DNA of 64,000 nucleotides from CAYUIG01 sp964444685 (GTDB taxonomy: Bacteria > Gemmatimonadota > Gemmatimonadetes > Longimicrobiales > RSA9), in NCBI GenBank assembly GCA_964444685.1, contig CAYUIG010000014.1, positions 1-64,000 on the forward strand, read 5' to 3'. Position 1 is the stretch's first letter. Every line of letters begins with the position of its first letter. Shown here piece after piece: positions 50,823 to 59,514 of the stretch. The notes under the pieces were generated by a model. That model saw only the letters and a program-made list of their open reading frames with translations, was not told where the DNA came from and ran no database searches. A program made the translations under genes and the position numbers.

Positions 50823-51116
50823 GTGGGGATCTTCGACAAGAAGGAGAAGTCCAAAGCCGACTTCTCCAACGTCCAGAGCGGTTCATCCACCCGTCCCGAT
50901 CCCACCCGCACGCCCGAGCAGACCGAGCCAGCCGAACGCAGCTACACCGTCCAGCCGGGTGACTCGCTCTCCGCGATCGCGCGCCGCGAGTACGGGAACG
51001 CGAACGAGTGGCGCCGCATTTTCGAGGCGAACCGCGACCAGATCGAGAACCCGGACCTGATCCATCCCGGTCAGGAGCTCAGGATCCCCGCCGCCGAGGA
51101 AGGAGAATCGCGATGA
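50823..51116 (+). CDS. Small LysM-domain protein
   Basis: A 97-residue protein starting at GTG 50823, eight bases after GGAGG. Residues 1-45 are charged and probably disordered (DKKEKSKADFSNVQSG). Then comes one LysM domain (YTVQPGDSLSAIARREYGN ... IHPGQELRIPA). LysM binds N-acetylglucosamine of peptidoglycan. There is no signal peptide, so it resembles the YgaU/BON-LysM type that acts inside the cell or periplasm by other routes. It overlaps the following lipoprotein gene by four bases. Confidence 0.78.
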   Translation: MGIFDKKEKSKADFSNVQSGSSTRPDPTRTPEQTEPAERSYTVQPGDSLSAIARREYGNANEWRRIFEANRDQIENPDLIHPGQELRIPAAEEGESR

Positions 51117-51595
51117 CCACGCCGAACTTCCGCCGACTGGCGCTGCCGCTGGCGTTCCTTGTCGTGCCGGCTCTCTCCGCGTGCCGGGGCAATGATGCTC
51201 AGGTCGACACCAACCCGACGACGGAAACCGCGACGCCGGCCCCCGAGGTTGGCGGCGACGCGCTCCGCGTCACCGACGTCGATCTCGGCCGCTCGATCGG
51301 GCCCGACAATCGCGTGAACGACAACGACGATACGGACGACTTCCGCCCGACCGATACGATCTATGCGTCGGTCGCCACCGAGGGGTCGCGCGCCGGAACG
51401 CTCACCGCGCGCTGGACCTTCGAGGACGGGCAGGTCGTGGACGAGACGCGCCAGTCGCTGTCGCCGACGGGACCGAGCGTGACCGAGTTCCACATCTCGA
51501 AGCCCGATGGCTTCCCGGTGGGCAACTACAAGGTCGAGATCCTGCTCGACAATCAGGTCGTCGATTCGAAGAACTTCGAGGTCATCGCCAACTGA
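51113..51595 (+). CDS. Putative lipoprotein
   Basis: A 160-residue protein with a lipoprotein signal (LALPLAFLVVPALSAC). The mature part has an acidic linker (NRVNDNDDTDDF) and a compact beta-sandwich-like domain (TIYASVATEGSRAGTLTARW, then VGNYKVEILLDNQVVDSKNF). The last part resembles domains that carry ligand-binding loops in stress-envelope proteins. The start at ATG 51113 overlaps the LysM stop. The role is unknown but the LysM neighbour suggests the envelope. Confidence 0.68.
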   Translation: MTTPNFRRLALPLAFLVVPALSACRGNDAQVDTNPTTETATPAPEVGGDALRVTDVDLGRSIGPDNRVNDNDDTDDFRPTDTIYASVATEGSRAGTLTARWTFEDGQVVDETRQSLSPTGPSVTEFHISKPDGFPVGNYKVEILLDNQVVDSKNFEVIAN

Positions 51596-51606
51596 ACGAT
51601 CGCAGG

Positions 51607-51632
51607 GCGGGGTCCCGGCAACGGGATCCCGC
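51607..51632. terminator. Convergent hairpin terminator
   Basis: GCGGGGTCCCG, loop GCAA, CGGGATCCCGC: 11 bp with one G-U pair and a GNRA loop. It lies between the convergent genes ending at 51595 and 51635 and may stop transcription in both directions. The T-run is poor. Confidence 0.45.
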
Positions 51633-51634
51633 TC

Positions 51635-52735
51635 TCACTTCAGGTGCGGCACCATCGCCGTGTTGAACCGCACCATGTACTCGCGCCGCGCCGTCAGGAA
51701 GTCCTTGAACGTATCCGAGTAGTACGACGAGTAGTCGTACGTCTCGCGATCGCCCATGCGCGAGCGCGGATGCGTCGAATCCTCGTACAGCAATCCGACG
51801 ATCCCGGTCAGGAACGCACTCCGGTCGATGACCGCCTGCGCCGCCGCACCTTCCATCGGCGGCGGACCCTCGATGCCAACATAGTCCGATTGACCGGGCG
51901 TGTACGGAATCAACGCAACATCGCCGAGCCGCACCGCCTCCAAAACGTCCGCCTCTGCGTCACGCGCGCGTACGGCAACGGATCGCTGCGCGTAGATGGG
52001 ATCGAGCCGCGCCTCAAGGTCCGCGCGCTCCTGAATGGCTTCCTCCACGCTCGGCGACTTCAGCCACGTGATCGCGAGCGCGGGGATGCCGGGGATCAGG
52101 AAGAACCAGATCGCACTGAGCAAGGGCACACTGGTCTTCAGTGCGAGCACGATGACGCTGGGGTTGCGGTTGTAGTAGCCCAGCACGAAGCCCGCGATCA
52201 CATAGGCCGGATACAGCCAGATCGACGCGGCGATGTACCACGCGAGCGCCCTGTTCGCGTTGGGATCGTCGAACGCGAACACCGCGCCGAACGACATGAG
52301 CGGCCATGCCAGCAGTGCGAGCGCGTAGATCGAGATCAGGATCCAGAACAGCCGTCGGTGCGGACGGCCCGGAGCCGGAGACACATCTGGCCTCTGAAAA
52401 ACCGCCGCCTCCGCAGGCTTGAACTGCAGAGACTCGCGTGCCGCACGCATCGCGTCCGGCGGCCGGAACGTGAAGATGGTGAGCATCACCATCGTGAAGC
52501 CGAAGAACACCGGCCCCGCCGCGGCCACGGGCACGTCCACGCGCGCCCCGCGTGCCTGCACCGCCAGTCCGATGGTCGACGCGGCCGCCCACGCCCCGGC
52601 ACCCGAAGTCAGGGCAAAGGCCAACGCCAGCATGAGCCGCAACCCGATGGTGGACAAGCGATGCTGCACGAACAGGAACACCACGATCGGCCCGAACAGC
52701 AGCAGGATGAAGACGAGCAGCCGCAGCACGCTCAT
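51635..52735 (-). CDS. Multi-pass membrane protein of unknown function
   Basis: A 366-residue protein beginning at ATG 52735 (MSVLRLLVFILLLFGPIVV). About seven hydrophobic segments fall in two groups (residues 3-95 and 130-240). The last 130 residues are soluble, with an acidic helical part (QERADLEARLDPIYAQRS) and a tyrosine-rich stretch (DYSSYYSDTF). Its start overlaps the stop of the neighbouring membrane protein gene (ATGA), so the two are co-translated. No family is recognised. Confidence 0.6.
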   Translation of the reverse strand: MSVLRLLVFILLLFGPIVVFLFVQHRLSTIGLRLMLALAFALTSGAGAWAAASTIGLAVQARGARVDVPVAAAGPVFFGFTMVMLTIFTFRPPDAMRAARESLQFKPAEAAVFQRPDVSPAPGRPHRRLFWILISIYALALLAWPLMSFGAVFAFDDPNANRALAWYIAASIWLYPAYVIAGFVLGYYNRNPSVIVLALKTSVPLLSAIWFFLIPGIPALAITWLKSPSVEEAIQERADLEARLDPIYAQRSVAVRARDAEADVLEAVRLGDVALIPYTPGQSDYVGIEGPPPMEGAAAQAVIDRSAFLTGIVGLLYEDSTHPRSRMGDRETYDYSSYYSDTFKDFLTARREYMVRFNTAMVPHLK

Positions 52736-54201
52736 GGCGTCCTCCGCTCCACCAGTTGCCACGCACCATTCGCATCCGTGGCCCACTCGAAGTACCGGTG
52801 CACCCATGCGGCGTCGATGTTGTCGCGATCCCCGAACGGTGTGCGCTCGGGATCGAGCTGCACGACCACGGGATTGCCGCCGTCGAGGTCGGTAACGGCG
52901 ATCACCAGTTCATCGGAATCGTCTTGATGAGCGTTTCGCGCGAAGCGATTCCCATCGGGTGCGAGCCCGACCGGCGGTTCCCATAGCGCGAAGCTGAGAT
53001 CGTCGCGGTCCTGGAGTCGATGGAGCACCGGACCGCGCGTGTCGAGCATCGTCTGGCTCAACCGATAGATCCGGCCGCTCTCGAAGAGGGTTCGGTCCAC
53101 GCGGTCGGCGGCCCAGAAGCGCATCTGCGCCTGCTCGTAGCGAGAGGGGTCCGACGTGGCCTCGTGACCGGCCGACCCTATCTGCAGGTTCGCGACGTGC
53201 TCGATGCGCAGCCGGCCATCCTCACTGACGAGCAGGAAGCACGGGTGATCGAAGCGATCCATGCACGCGAGCAGGGCAGGGCGCGGCGCGTTCACCAGCG
53301 CCACCGCGAATGCGCGCTCCATTCGGTCGTTCTCGGTGCTGCCGAACTCCGACACGTGTTCGATCACCACCGGCTCGCCCGCGTGGCGGATCGTCGATGA
53401 CGAGTATGCACGCAACCGCCACGCACGATCCTTGATCGAGCTCAACCCGAAACTCGAGATGCGAGTCGCGATTTCGAACGGACCGATCTGCTCCACGCGA
53501 TAGGGCTCGCTCACGCGCTGCACGCGGAACCGATAGCTCGCACTCTCCGGGCTCCCCGTCGAATCGGCCGGCAGCCAGTCGCTCCACTCGAGATGCTGCT
53601 TCTTCGGCCGCCCCGGCAGCGGCACCATCACCGCGGACAGGGTCTCCTCACCGATGGCAAACAGGACCACCCGCTTCCCACGCGCCGTGAACACCTCGAC
53701 CGCGGCCGGCGTGATCCAGCGTCCGTTCTCCTGCCGCGATTCGTCGAGCCAGAACGCGCCCAGCTCGTGATTGCGCTCCACCGATCCGCTCACCGAGCCG
53801 AGCCGCACGCGCGGCTCCTGTTCACCCGGCGACGGCGGCTCGACCTGCGACGCAGGCCAGCGGTACTCGAGTGCGAGAAGCAACGCGTCGCCATCGATCC
53901 GTGGCGGGACATCGGCTGAGAGCCTCGAGATGCCGAGGACGAGCAGCGTGAGACCGAGAACGACGCCGAGGGACGCGCCGGTCGCGGGAAGGAAGCCGCT
54001 CATGTTGCGCGCAACGACGATTCCGATCACGAGACCGAGCACGAAACCGAGCAGGCCGAGCAGCACGACGAAGTAGCCGGCCTGTCCTTCGAAGCTGGAA
54101 ATGCGGAACCAGTTGGCGATGAGGTTGGCCGTGTAGCCGGCGCACAGCATGCCGACTACCGCGGCCAAGAGTGCGACCCCGAGCGTTGCAGGCCAGGACA
54201 T
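52732..54201 (-). CDS. Membrane protein with large soluble domain, unknown
   Basis: A 489-residue protein. The N-terminus has three membrane helices (LGVALLAAVVGMLCAGYTA, GYFVVLLGLLGFVLGLVIGIVV, LGVVLGLTLLVLGI). Then follows a long beta-rich soluble domain (residues 100-489). It shares an ATGA overlap with the next membrane protein, so both may form one complex. No motifs of a known enzyme are visible. Confidence 0.6.
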   Translation of the reverse strand: MSWPATLGVALLAAVVGMLCAGYTANLIANWFRISSFEGQAGYFVVLLGLLGFVLGLVIGIVVARNMSGFLPATGASLGVVLGLTLLVLGISRLSADVPPRIDGDALLLALEYRWPASQVEPPSPGEQEPRVRLGSVSGSVERNHELGAFWLDESRQENGRWITPAAVEVFTARGKRVVLFAIGEETLSAVMVPLPGRPKKQHLEWSDWLPADSTGSPESASYRFRVQRVSEPYRVEQIGPFEIATRISSFGLSSIKDRAWRLRAYSSSTIRHAGEPVVIEHVSEFGSTENDRMERAFAVALVNAPRPALLACMDRFDHPCFLLVSEDGRLRIEHVANLQIGSAGHEATSDPSRYEQAQMRFWAADRVDRTLFESGRIYRLSQTMLDTRGPVLHRLQDRDDLSFALWEPPVGLAPDGNRFARNAHQDDSDELVIAVTDLDGGNPVVVQLDPERTPFGDRDNIDAAWVHRYFEWATDANGAWQLVERRTP

Positions 54202-54212
54202 GACCCACCCAG

Positions 54213-54251
54213 TGCTTTCGGGAAAGCAGCTCCGGCCGGGGCGGCCGGAGC
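54213..54251. repeat. Paired hairpins between minus-strand genes
   Basis: TGCTTTC and GAAAGCA (54213-54228), then GCTCCGGCC and GGCCGGAGC (54229-54251), two back-to-back perfect hairpins after the 54295-54579 gene. They may end that transcript. Confidence 0.5.
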
Positions 54252-54294
54252 AGGTTGCGGGACGGTACAGCGGCGCCGCCCCGCCGGCAACGAG

Positions 54295-54579
54295 CTACCG
54301 GCCGGAACGGATCTCGATCACCCCCGACGACAGGTCCGCAGTGTAGCTGCCTCCCGGCACCCTCCGGCGCACCACGTCCTGCGCGACGAAGTCGAAGATC
54401 TCCTGCTGCCGCCCCGGCGCCCACGGGGCCTGCGCGTCCCAGTGCCGGGCCTCCGGCCCGAACAGCAGGGCGATCGCGTCGCCGCCGGCGAACTCCCAGT
54501 GGAAGGTCAGCCGGTGCTCGCCCTCGTGGTAGTAGATGACGCCGCCCCGGCCGCTCTCCGTGATCTCCACCCGCTTCAT
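54295..54579 (-). CDS. Small hypothetical protein
   Basis: A 94-residue protein, MKRVEITESGRGGVIYYHEG then HRLTFHWEFAGGDAIALLFG. It is a small beta-rich soluble domain with a conserved-looking tail (GSYTADLSSGVIEIRSGR). There is no signal peptide. Its start codon and that of the divergent gene at 54578 share the same CATG. No family is recognised. Confidence 0.55.
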   Translation of the reverse strand: MKRVEITESGRGGVIYYHEGEHRLTFHWEFAGGDAIALLFGPEARHWDAQAPWAPGRQQEIFDFVAQDVVRRRVPGGSYTADLSSGVIEIRSGR

Positions 54580-55084
54580 GCACCCTCCGTTGACGGCCCC
54601 GATCGGGGTCCATACTCTGGCCGGCGCTTCGCACGTCACCCAGACAACAACCTTCGGCGCGGGAGCCGTCACGAACCGCCTGCTCGGCTGGCTGCTCGGG
54701 CCGGAACTGTACTGGCTCGTCGTGTACCTCGCGAGCAAGCTGCTCGTCGCGAACATCACGCGTGGCGACCCGGCCGGGATCCGGATCCTGGCGGCGGCGA
54801 GCTGGATCCTCCCGCTCCTCACCGTCCCACTCGCGTTCGCGATCTTCTACTGGTTTCTGCCGCTTCCGTCGGCGCGCGGCTGGCTGACCGCCCGCATGCT
54901 GCTCGCCGCGATCATCGGACTCAACGCGGCACTGATCGCCATCGCCGACGCCATCGACTTTGGCGACAGCCGCAACTCCGGCACGTACGGCTACTGGATG
55001 ATGGGCGCAATACTCGGCGGCGCGCTCTGGTTCGCGTGCTACTTCGTCGTGCTCTTCACCGGCGCACGCGGCAGGATCGGGTGA
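54578..55084 (+). CDS. Small membrane protein of unknown function
   Basis: A 168-residue protein with four membrane helices (LYWLVVYLASKLLV, ASWILPLLTVPLAFAIFYWFLPL, MLLAAIIGLNAALIAIADAI, WMMGAILGGALWFACYFVVLF). The start is uncertain. ATG 54578 overlaps the divergent gene by two bases and TTG 54590 would also work. The next gene begins 25 bases after its stop. Function unknown. Confidence 0.5.
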   Translation: MHPPLTAPIGVHTLAGASHVTQTTTFGAGAVTNRLLGWLLGPELYWLVVYLASKLLVANITRGDPAGIRILAAASWILPLLTVPLAFAIFYWFLPLPSARGWLTARMLLAAIIGLNAALIAIADAIDFGDSRNSGTYGYWMMGAILGGALWFACYFVVLFTGARGRIG

Positions 55085-55108
55085 TCGGTACCACCTCCGT
55101 CACCCCGG

Positions 55109-55906
55109 GTGCTCATGGCGCTCGGGCTGCTCGGCACGTCCGTGCTCGTGCTGAGCCTCGTCGGCCTGCTGATGTCGCGCGCGGGCGTGTCGCTCCGCCC
55201 GATCACATGGATGGGCGGCCTCATTCGCGCACGCATGGCAGCGGGCGGGTTCGCGCCGCCGGGCAACGCGCCGCTCGAGGGTGCGAGCCCTGCACTCGCG
55301 GGTGCAGAACCCGCCGGCAGCGGTCTGCCTCTGCATGCCAACCTCGCCATCGTCTTCGTGACACTCATCATCATCGTGCCGTACTTCTTCAAGGGCGCGT
55401 CGTGGGCAGGCGCACACCCACGCGCCGATGTCACCCCGGTCGATGCCGACGAACTGCGCAGGCGACTGCTCGCGATCAACGATCTCGACGTTCCGTTCAC
55501 GATCGCGGTGGATTCATCCAACAACGTGGAAGCCACCTGGCGCTGGGCGGACGCGAAGTGGGTGGATCACGCGCGCGCGCACGGCGTCCGTCGCACGCAC
55601 CGCGTCCTGCTGCGACTCGATCCTTCCGGTCACATCGCGTGCGTCACGGATTACGCCGCGAGCTTCGACTGGTCGGCGGGCCCCGGCGGCGGAAACGTCG
55701 CATGGAATGCATCCTCGGGAATCAACTTCTTCGAGGTGCGCAAAGAGCGCGTGTTCGGTGTGCCGCTGTCCGGCGAGACCTCGTGGCGATTCGATCTGCA
55801 GGAGCTGAAGGCGCCACTCATCCAGGCGGTCACCGAGGCGGGCTGGGACTGGCGGCCGGTGCTCTGGGGAGGCGCGCCGGTGTGGCTCCACCGGCTCACC
55901 GAATGA
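55109..55906 (+). CDS. Membrane-anchored protein of unknown function
   Basis: A 265-residue protein with two membrane helices (3-24 and about 78-95) separated by a proline/alanine-rich loop, then a soluble domain (105-265) of beta strands and helices. Conserved-looking features are FEVRKERVFGVPLSGETSWRF and LIQAVTEAGWDWRPV. GTG 55109 or ATG 55115 may be the start. It probably goes with the gene at 54578. No family is recognised. Confidence 0.55.
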   Translation: MLMALGLLGTSVLVLSLVGLLMSRAGVSLRPITWMGGLIRARMAAGGFAPPGNAPLEGASPALAGAEPAGSGLPLHANLAIVFVTLIIIVPYFFKGASWAGAHPRADVTPVDADELRRRLLAINDLDVPFTIAVDSSNNVEATWRWADAKWVDHARAHGVRRTHRVLLRLDPSGHIACVTDYAASFDWSAGPGGGNVAWNASSGINFFEVRKERVFGVPLSGETSWRFDLQELKAPLIQAVTEAGWDWRPVLWGGAPVWLHRLTE

Positions 55907-56051
55907 CATCATGAAGCGAACGATTGCCTGCGTACATGCAGCGAGCAGAGCTGTGACACACGGGCGTGTTCGACTACCGCTGCTGGCCCGTCGGTTCCGT
56001 CGCGGCTAGATTCGCCCGGCATCTCCTCGACCTTCGCGCGTCGGTACCGCC

Positions 56052-56588
56052 ATGCTGAAGATCCGCATTGCCTGCCCCGCGGCATCGTTGCTCGCCGCTT
56101 TTCTGTTGGCCGCCTGTTCCACCGAAGGCGATTCCGCACCCGGTGACGTTCCAGCCGACACGGTCGTGGCCGAGGCCGACCACGACATGGAAGCCGAGCC
56201 GGTGGATCACGCCCATGCGGCCGAGCCCGGCGAAGGCAGGACCCTGCTCGCCATCATGCAGGACCTCGGCGTTCAGATGGCGTCGCTCACGCACGGCATC
56301 ATGACGGAGGACACCGCGCTGGTCGCGCGCAGTGCCGCCGCGATCGCGGAACACGCACCAATTGCACCCGAAGAGCTCGAGCGGATCCACACAGCGCTGG
56401 GCGCCGACACGCCCGAGTTCGAGCGCCTGGACACGGAGGTGCACGAGGCGTCGGTTGCACTGCACGAAGCGGCGGGCGCGGGTCGCATGGGCGATGTGCT
56501 CGACCGGTTGCACGAGGTCCAGCGCGGCTGCGTTGCCTGTCACACCAGCTTCCGCCAGCGCCTGCTTACGAACCCCGCCGCGCACTAA
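56052..56588 (+). CDS. Lipoprotein with one C-terminal haem-c site, cytochrome c'-like
   Basis: A 178-residue protein with a lipoprotein signal (LLAAFLLAAC) and an acidic linker. Then come helices (LLAIMQDLGVQMASLTHGIM, VEVHEASVALHEAA-type) and, near the C-terminus, RGCVACHTSF, a CxxCH haem attachment site. A CxxCH on the last helix of a four-helix bundle is the layout of cytochromes c'. These bind NO or act in electron transfer. It lies upstream of the benzoyl-CoA operon but has its own spacing, so a shared role is only possible. Confidence 0.72.
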   Translation: MLKIRIACPAASLLAAFLLAACSTEGDSAPGDVPADTVVAEADHDMEAEPVDHAHAAEPGEGRTLLAIMQDLGVQMASLTHGIMTEDTALVARSAAAIAEHAPIAPEELERIHTALGADTPEFERLDTEVHEASVALHEAAGAGRMGDVLDRLHEVQRGCVACHTSFRQRLLTNPAAH

Positions 56589-56703
56589 CCCCGTTCGCGA
56601 TCGCGCGCCCAGGCGCAACCGCTTCCGCCACCGTCCTGTCGGGAGTTGCCCTACCGCCTGTCGGGTGATCTCCGCTTGTCGCGCCAGCCGCCCCGCAGAA
56701 TCC

Positions 56704-56717
56704 TGAACCATCGTTCA
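56704..56717. promoter_or_regulatory. Palindromic operator candidate
   Basis: TGAACCATCGTTCA: perfect TGAAC/GTTCA arms with a 4-base centre. It lies 22 bases before the TetR start, in the expected place for autoregulation and control of the operon. Confidence 0.45.
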
Positions 56718-56739
56718 AAAATCTTCCCCGGGGTTGCCC

Positions 56740-57348
56740 ATGCCAGCGGCGACCGGGCGGACGCGTTCGCCCCACGTGCAGCGGAAGCGGGACCAGAGGC
56801 GGCGTGAGATCCTGCGCGCCGCGCTCGCAGCGTTTCGCGAGCACGGATACCACGCCACGTCACTGGAGGACATCGCGGCGCGGCTCGGGATTCGGAAGAC
56901 GGCGCTCTACCACTACTTCGCGGACAAGGACGCGCTGCTGTACGAGTGCCACCGCGAGTCGCTCGCGGAGCTGCAGCGGATCATCGCTGCCTCCGTGGCG
57001 TGCTGCCACGGTCCCGCGGACCGTCTGGCGTTCCTGATCCGTGAGCACGTGAGGATCATGACGGAGACGCTGGAGGGCTCGCCGCTGGCGTTCGAAGTGC
57101 CGGCGCTCACGCCGGGGCGCCGGAAGGAGATCGTCGCGGGCCGTGACCGCTACGAGCGGTTGCTGCGTTCGCTCGTGAAGGCGGGGATCGAGTCGGGGGA
57201 TTTCCGGCCCGCGGATCCGAAGGTGGTGGTGTTCGCGATGCTGGGTGCCATCAACTGGATCGCGCGCTGGTACCGTCCCGAGGGTCGGATCCGGACGGCC
57301 GAACTCGGGCAGCAGTTTGCGGACTACCTGCTGGCCGGGCTGCGATGA
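56740..57348 (+). CDS. TetR-family transcriptional regulator of the benzoyl-CoA operon
   Basis: A 202-residue regulator. The N-terminal DNA-binding helix-turn-helix is at residues 18-65 (ILRAALAAFREHGYHATSLE, IAARLGIRKTALYHYFADKD). The ligand domain is longer and closest in pattern to acyl-CoA-sensing TetR proteins. It is the first gene of the cluster and overlaps had by four bases (ATGA). A palindrome at 56704-56717 is the likely operator. By analogy it may be a repressor released by an aromatic or alicyclic acyl-CoA. The start is ATG 56740; TTG 56734 is also in frame. Confidence 0.85.
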   Translation: MPAATGRTRSPHVQRKRDQRRREILRAALAAFREHGYHATSLEDIAARLGIRKTALYHYFADKDALLYECHRESLAELQRIIAASVACCHGPADRLAFLIREHVRIMTETLEGSPLAFEVPALTPGRRKEIVAGRDRYERLLRSLVKAGIESGDFRPADPKVVVFAMLGAINWIARWYRPEGRIRTAELGQQFADYLLAGLR

Positions 57349-58406
57349 AGGCGCTGCGACTGGTCGCGGCGGGTACGCCGCTGGAGCTCCAGGATGTGCC
57401 GCTGCCCGAGCCGGCACCGGGCGAGGTGCTGATCCGGGTCGCGGGCTGCGGCGTGTGTCACACGGACATCGGTTTCTGGCGCGACGGCGTGCGCACGCGC
57501 CGGCCGCTGCCGCTCACGCTGGGCCACGAGATCAGCGGAACGGTGGAGCGCGTGGGGCGCGGACACGAGGACCTGCTCGGCCGCGAGGTCATCGTGCCGG
57601 CCGTGATCCCGTGCGGCGAGTGCGATCTCTGCCGTCGGGGGCGCGGTAACATCTGCCGGTCCCAGCTCATGCCGGGCAACGACATGGACGGCGGCTTCGC
57701 GGAGTATGCGTGTGTGCCGGCGCGCGGCCTGTGCCTCGTGGATGATCGCAACGGCCTCGGCCTCGCGGAGCTTTCCGTGATCGCGGACGCCGTCACCACG
57801 CCATACCAGGCCATCGTCCGCAGCGGGCTCGGTGCCGGTGAGCTCGCGGTATTCGTGGGGGCTGGAGGCGTGGGCACGTACGGCGTGCAGATCGCGGCCG
57901 CGCTGGGCGCCCACGCCATCGCGATCGATGTGGATCGCGAGCGCCTCTGCACGCTTGCGAACTACGGTGCGTCGCTCACCATCGATGCCTCCGGCCTCGA
58001 TCCGAAGGCAATCCGCAGGCAGGTGAACGCGGCGGCCGAAAGCTGGGGCGTTCCCCCGCACGGCTGGAAGATCTTCGAGTGCTCCGGCCAGCCGGCGGGC
58101 CAGGAAACGGCGTACGCACTGCTCGTGCCGGCCGCGACGCTGATGGTGATCGGGTTCACGCTCGCGCGCATCGAGCTGCGTCTCGGCAACCTCATGGCCC
58201 TCGACGCCACGGCGCAGGGCACCTGGGGCTGCAAACCGGAGCTGTACCCCGACGCGCTGCGCCTCGTGACGAGCGGCGCCGTCGCGATCGAGCCGTTCGT
58301 CGAATTCCACCCTCTGGATGATGGCGTCGCCATCCTCGACGCCGTCGCGGCGCATCGGATCCGGCGCCGCGTCATCCTCACCCCCGCCACGGTGCCGGCA
58401 TGCTGA
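57345..58406 (+). CDS. had: 6-Hydroxycyclohex-1-ene-1-carbonyl-CoA dehydrogenase
   Basis: A 353-residue zinc alcohol dehydrogenase. The catalytic Zn site is GCGVCHTD and GHEISG, and the structural Zn site is CGECDLCRRGRGNIC. The nucleotide fold is FVGAGGVGTYGVQIAAALG, and the substrate region contains MPGNDMDGGFAEYACVP. It oxidises 6-hydroxycyclohex-1-ene-1-carbonyl-CoA to the 6-oxo compound with NAD+, the step after dienoyl-CoA hydration in the Thauera/Azoarcus-type pathway. Assignment as Had, rather than a general alcohol dehydrogenase, rests on the neighbouring oah and dch genes. It overlaps oah by seven bases. Confidence 0.85.
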   Translation: MKALRLVAAGTPLELQDVPLPEPAPGEVLIRVAGCGVCHTDIGFWRDGVRTRRPLPLTLGHEISGTVERVGRGHEDLLGREVIVPAVIPCGECDLCRRGRGNICRSQLMPGNDMDGGFAEYACVPARGLCLVDDRNGLGLAELSVIADAVTTPYQAIVRSGLGAGELAVFVGAGGVGTYGVQIAAALGAHAIAIDVDRERLCTLANYGASLTIDASGLDPKAIRRQVNAAAESWGVPPHGWKIFECSGQPAGQETAYALLVPAATLMVIGFTLARIELRLGNLMALDATAQGTWGCKPELYPDALRLVTSGAVAIEPFVEFHPLDDGVAILDAVAAHRIRRRVILTPATVPAC

Positions 58407-59512
58407 AGAGTCACACGCTGGTCGAGGAGCCCGACTTCCGGCACATCCGCTACGAGCTGCGTGCGGTGGCTGCGCCGGATGGATCGGCGGTGGACGGCCT
58501 CTACAACGCCTGGATCGTCCTCGACAACCCCTCGCAGCACAACAGCTACACGACCGAGGCCGTGAAGGAGCTGATCCTCGCGTTCCGCGAGGCGAGCATG
58601 AACCGGCGCGTCGTCGCCGTGGTCTTCACCGCCGCCGGCACGCGCGCCTTCTGCACCGGCGGCAATACGCGCGAGTACGCCGAGTACTACGCGGGCCGGC
58701 CGCAGGAGTACCGGCAGTACATGCGGCTGTTCAACGACATGATCGATGCCATCCTTCGCTGCGACAAGCCGGTGATCTGCCGCGTCAACGGCATGCGGGT
58801 GGCCGGTGGCCAGGAGATCGGCATGGCGTGCGACTTCAGCATCGCGGGAGACCACGCCGTGTTCGGCCAGGCCGGTCCGAAGCACGGCTCCGCGCCCGAT
58901 GGTGGCTCGACCGACTTCCTGCCGCTCTACGTCGGCATGACGGCGGCGATGGAGAGTGGCGTGTTGTGCGAGCTGTGGAGCGCGCACCGCGCGCTCCAGC
59001 TCGGCCTGCTCGATCAGATCGTCCCCGTGCATCGCGCGGACGGTGCGTGGATCCCCAATCCGCTCGTCGTGACCGACCGCATGGTCGATGACTTCGGTCG
59101 CTTCGTCTACGGCACCTTCCGCACCGGCGACGAGGCCGCGGCGGCGCGTGCACGCATGGCTGCGGCCGAGATCGACCTCGCCCTTCTCGATGAGGCCGTC
59201 GAGGGCCTGTGCACGCGTCTGCTGATGCTGATGCCCGACTGCACGGCCAAGACGCGCAGCAGCCTGCGCAAACACAAGCAGAAGCACTGGGACCTGAACG
59301 CGATCACGAACCGGGAATGGCTCGCGCTGAACATGATGACGGAGGGGAAGGCCGGCTTCCGCGCGTTCAACGAGGGTCCGCGCGACCGCCGCGAAGTGGA
59401 CTTCATCCGTCTCCGCCAACTGCTGGCCGACGGCCATCCCTGGGATGACGACCTGATCCGCGCCATATCGCCACAGTTCCGCGTGGACGCCGACACGGGC
59501 ATCGCGAGCTAG
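58400..59512 (+). CDS. oah: 6-Oxocyclohex-1-ene-1-carbonyl-CoA hydrolase
   Basis: A 370-residue crotonase-superfamily ring hydrolase. The family pattern is visible: TEAVKELILAFREASMNRRV, CTGGNTREYAEYYAG and NGMRVAGGQEIGMACDFSIA, then AGPKHGSAPDGGSTDFLP, a signature of Oah/BamA. It adds water twice to open the ring and gives 3-hydroxypimelyl-CoA. The length is that of Oah rather than of ordinary enoyl-CoA hydratases (about 260). BamA is a common marker gene for anaerobic aromatic degraders. Confidence 0.92.
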   Translation: MLKSHTLVEEPDFRHIRYELRAVAAPDGSAVDGLYNAWIVLDNPSQHNSYTTEAVKELILAFREASMNRRVVAVVFTAAGTRAFCTGGNTREYAEYYAGRPQEYRQYMRLFNDMIDAILRCDKPVICRVNGMRVAGGQEIGMACDFSIAGDHAVFGQAGPKHGSAPDGGSTDFLPLYVGMTAAMESGVLCELWSAHRALQLGLLDQIVPVHRADGAWIPNPLVVTDRMVDDFGRFVYGTFRTGDEAAAARARMAAAEIDLALLDEAVEGLCTRLLMLMPDCTAKTRSSLRKHKQKHWDLNAITNREWLALNMMTEGKAGFRAFNEGPRDRREVDFIRLRQLLADGHPWDDDLIRAISPQFRVDADTGIAS

Positions 59513-59514
59513 CG

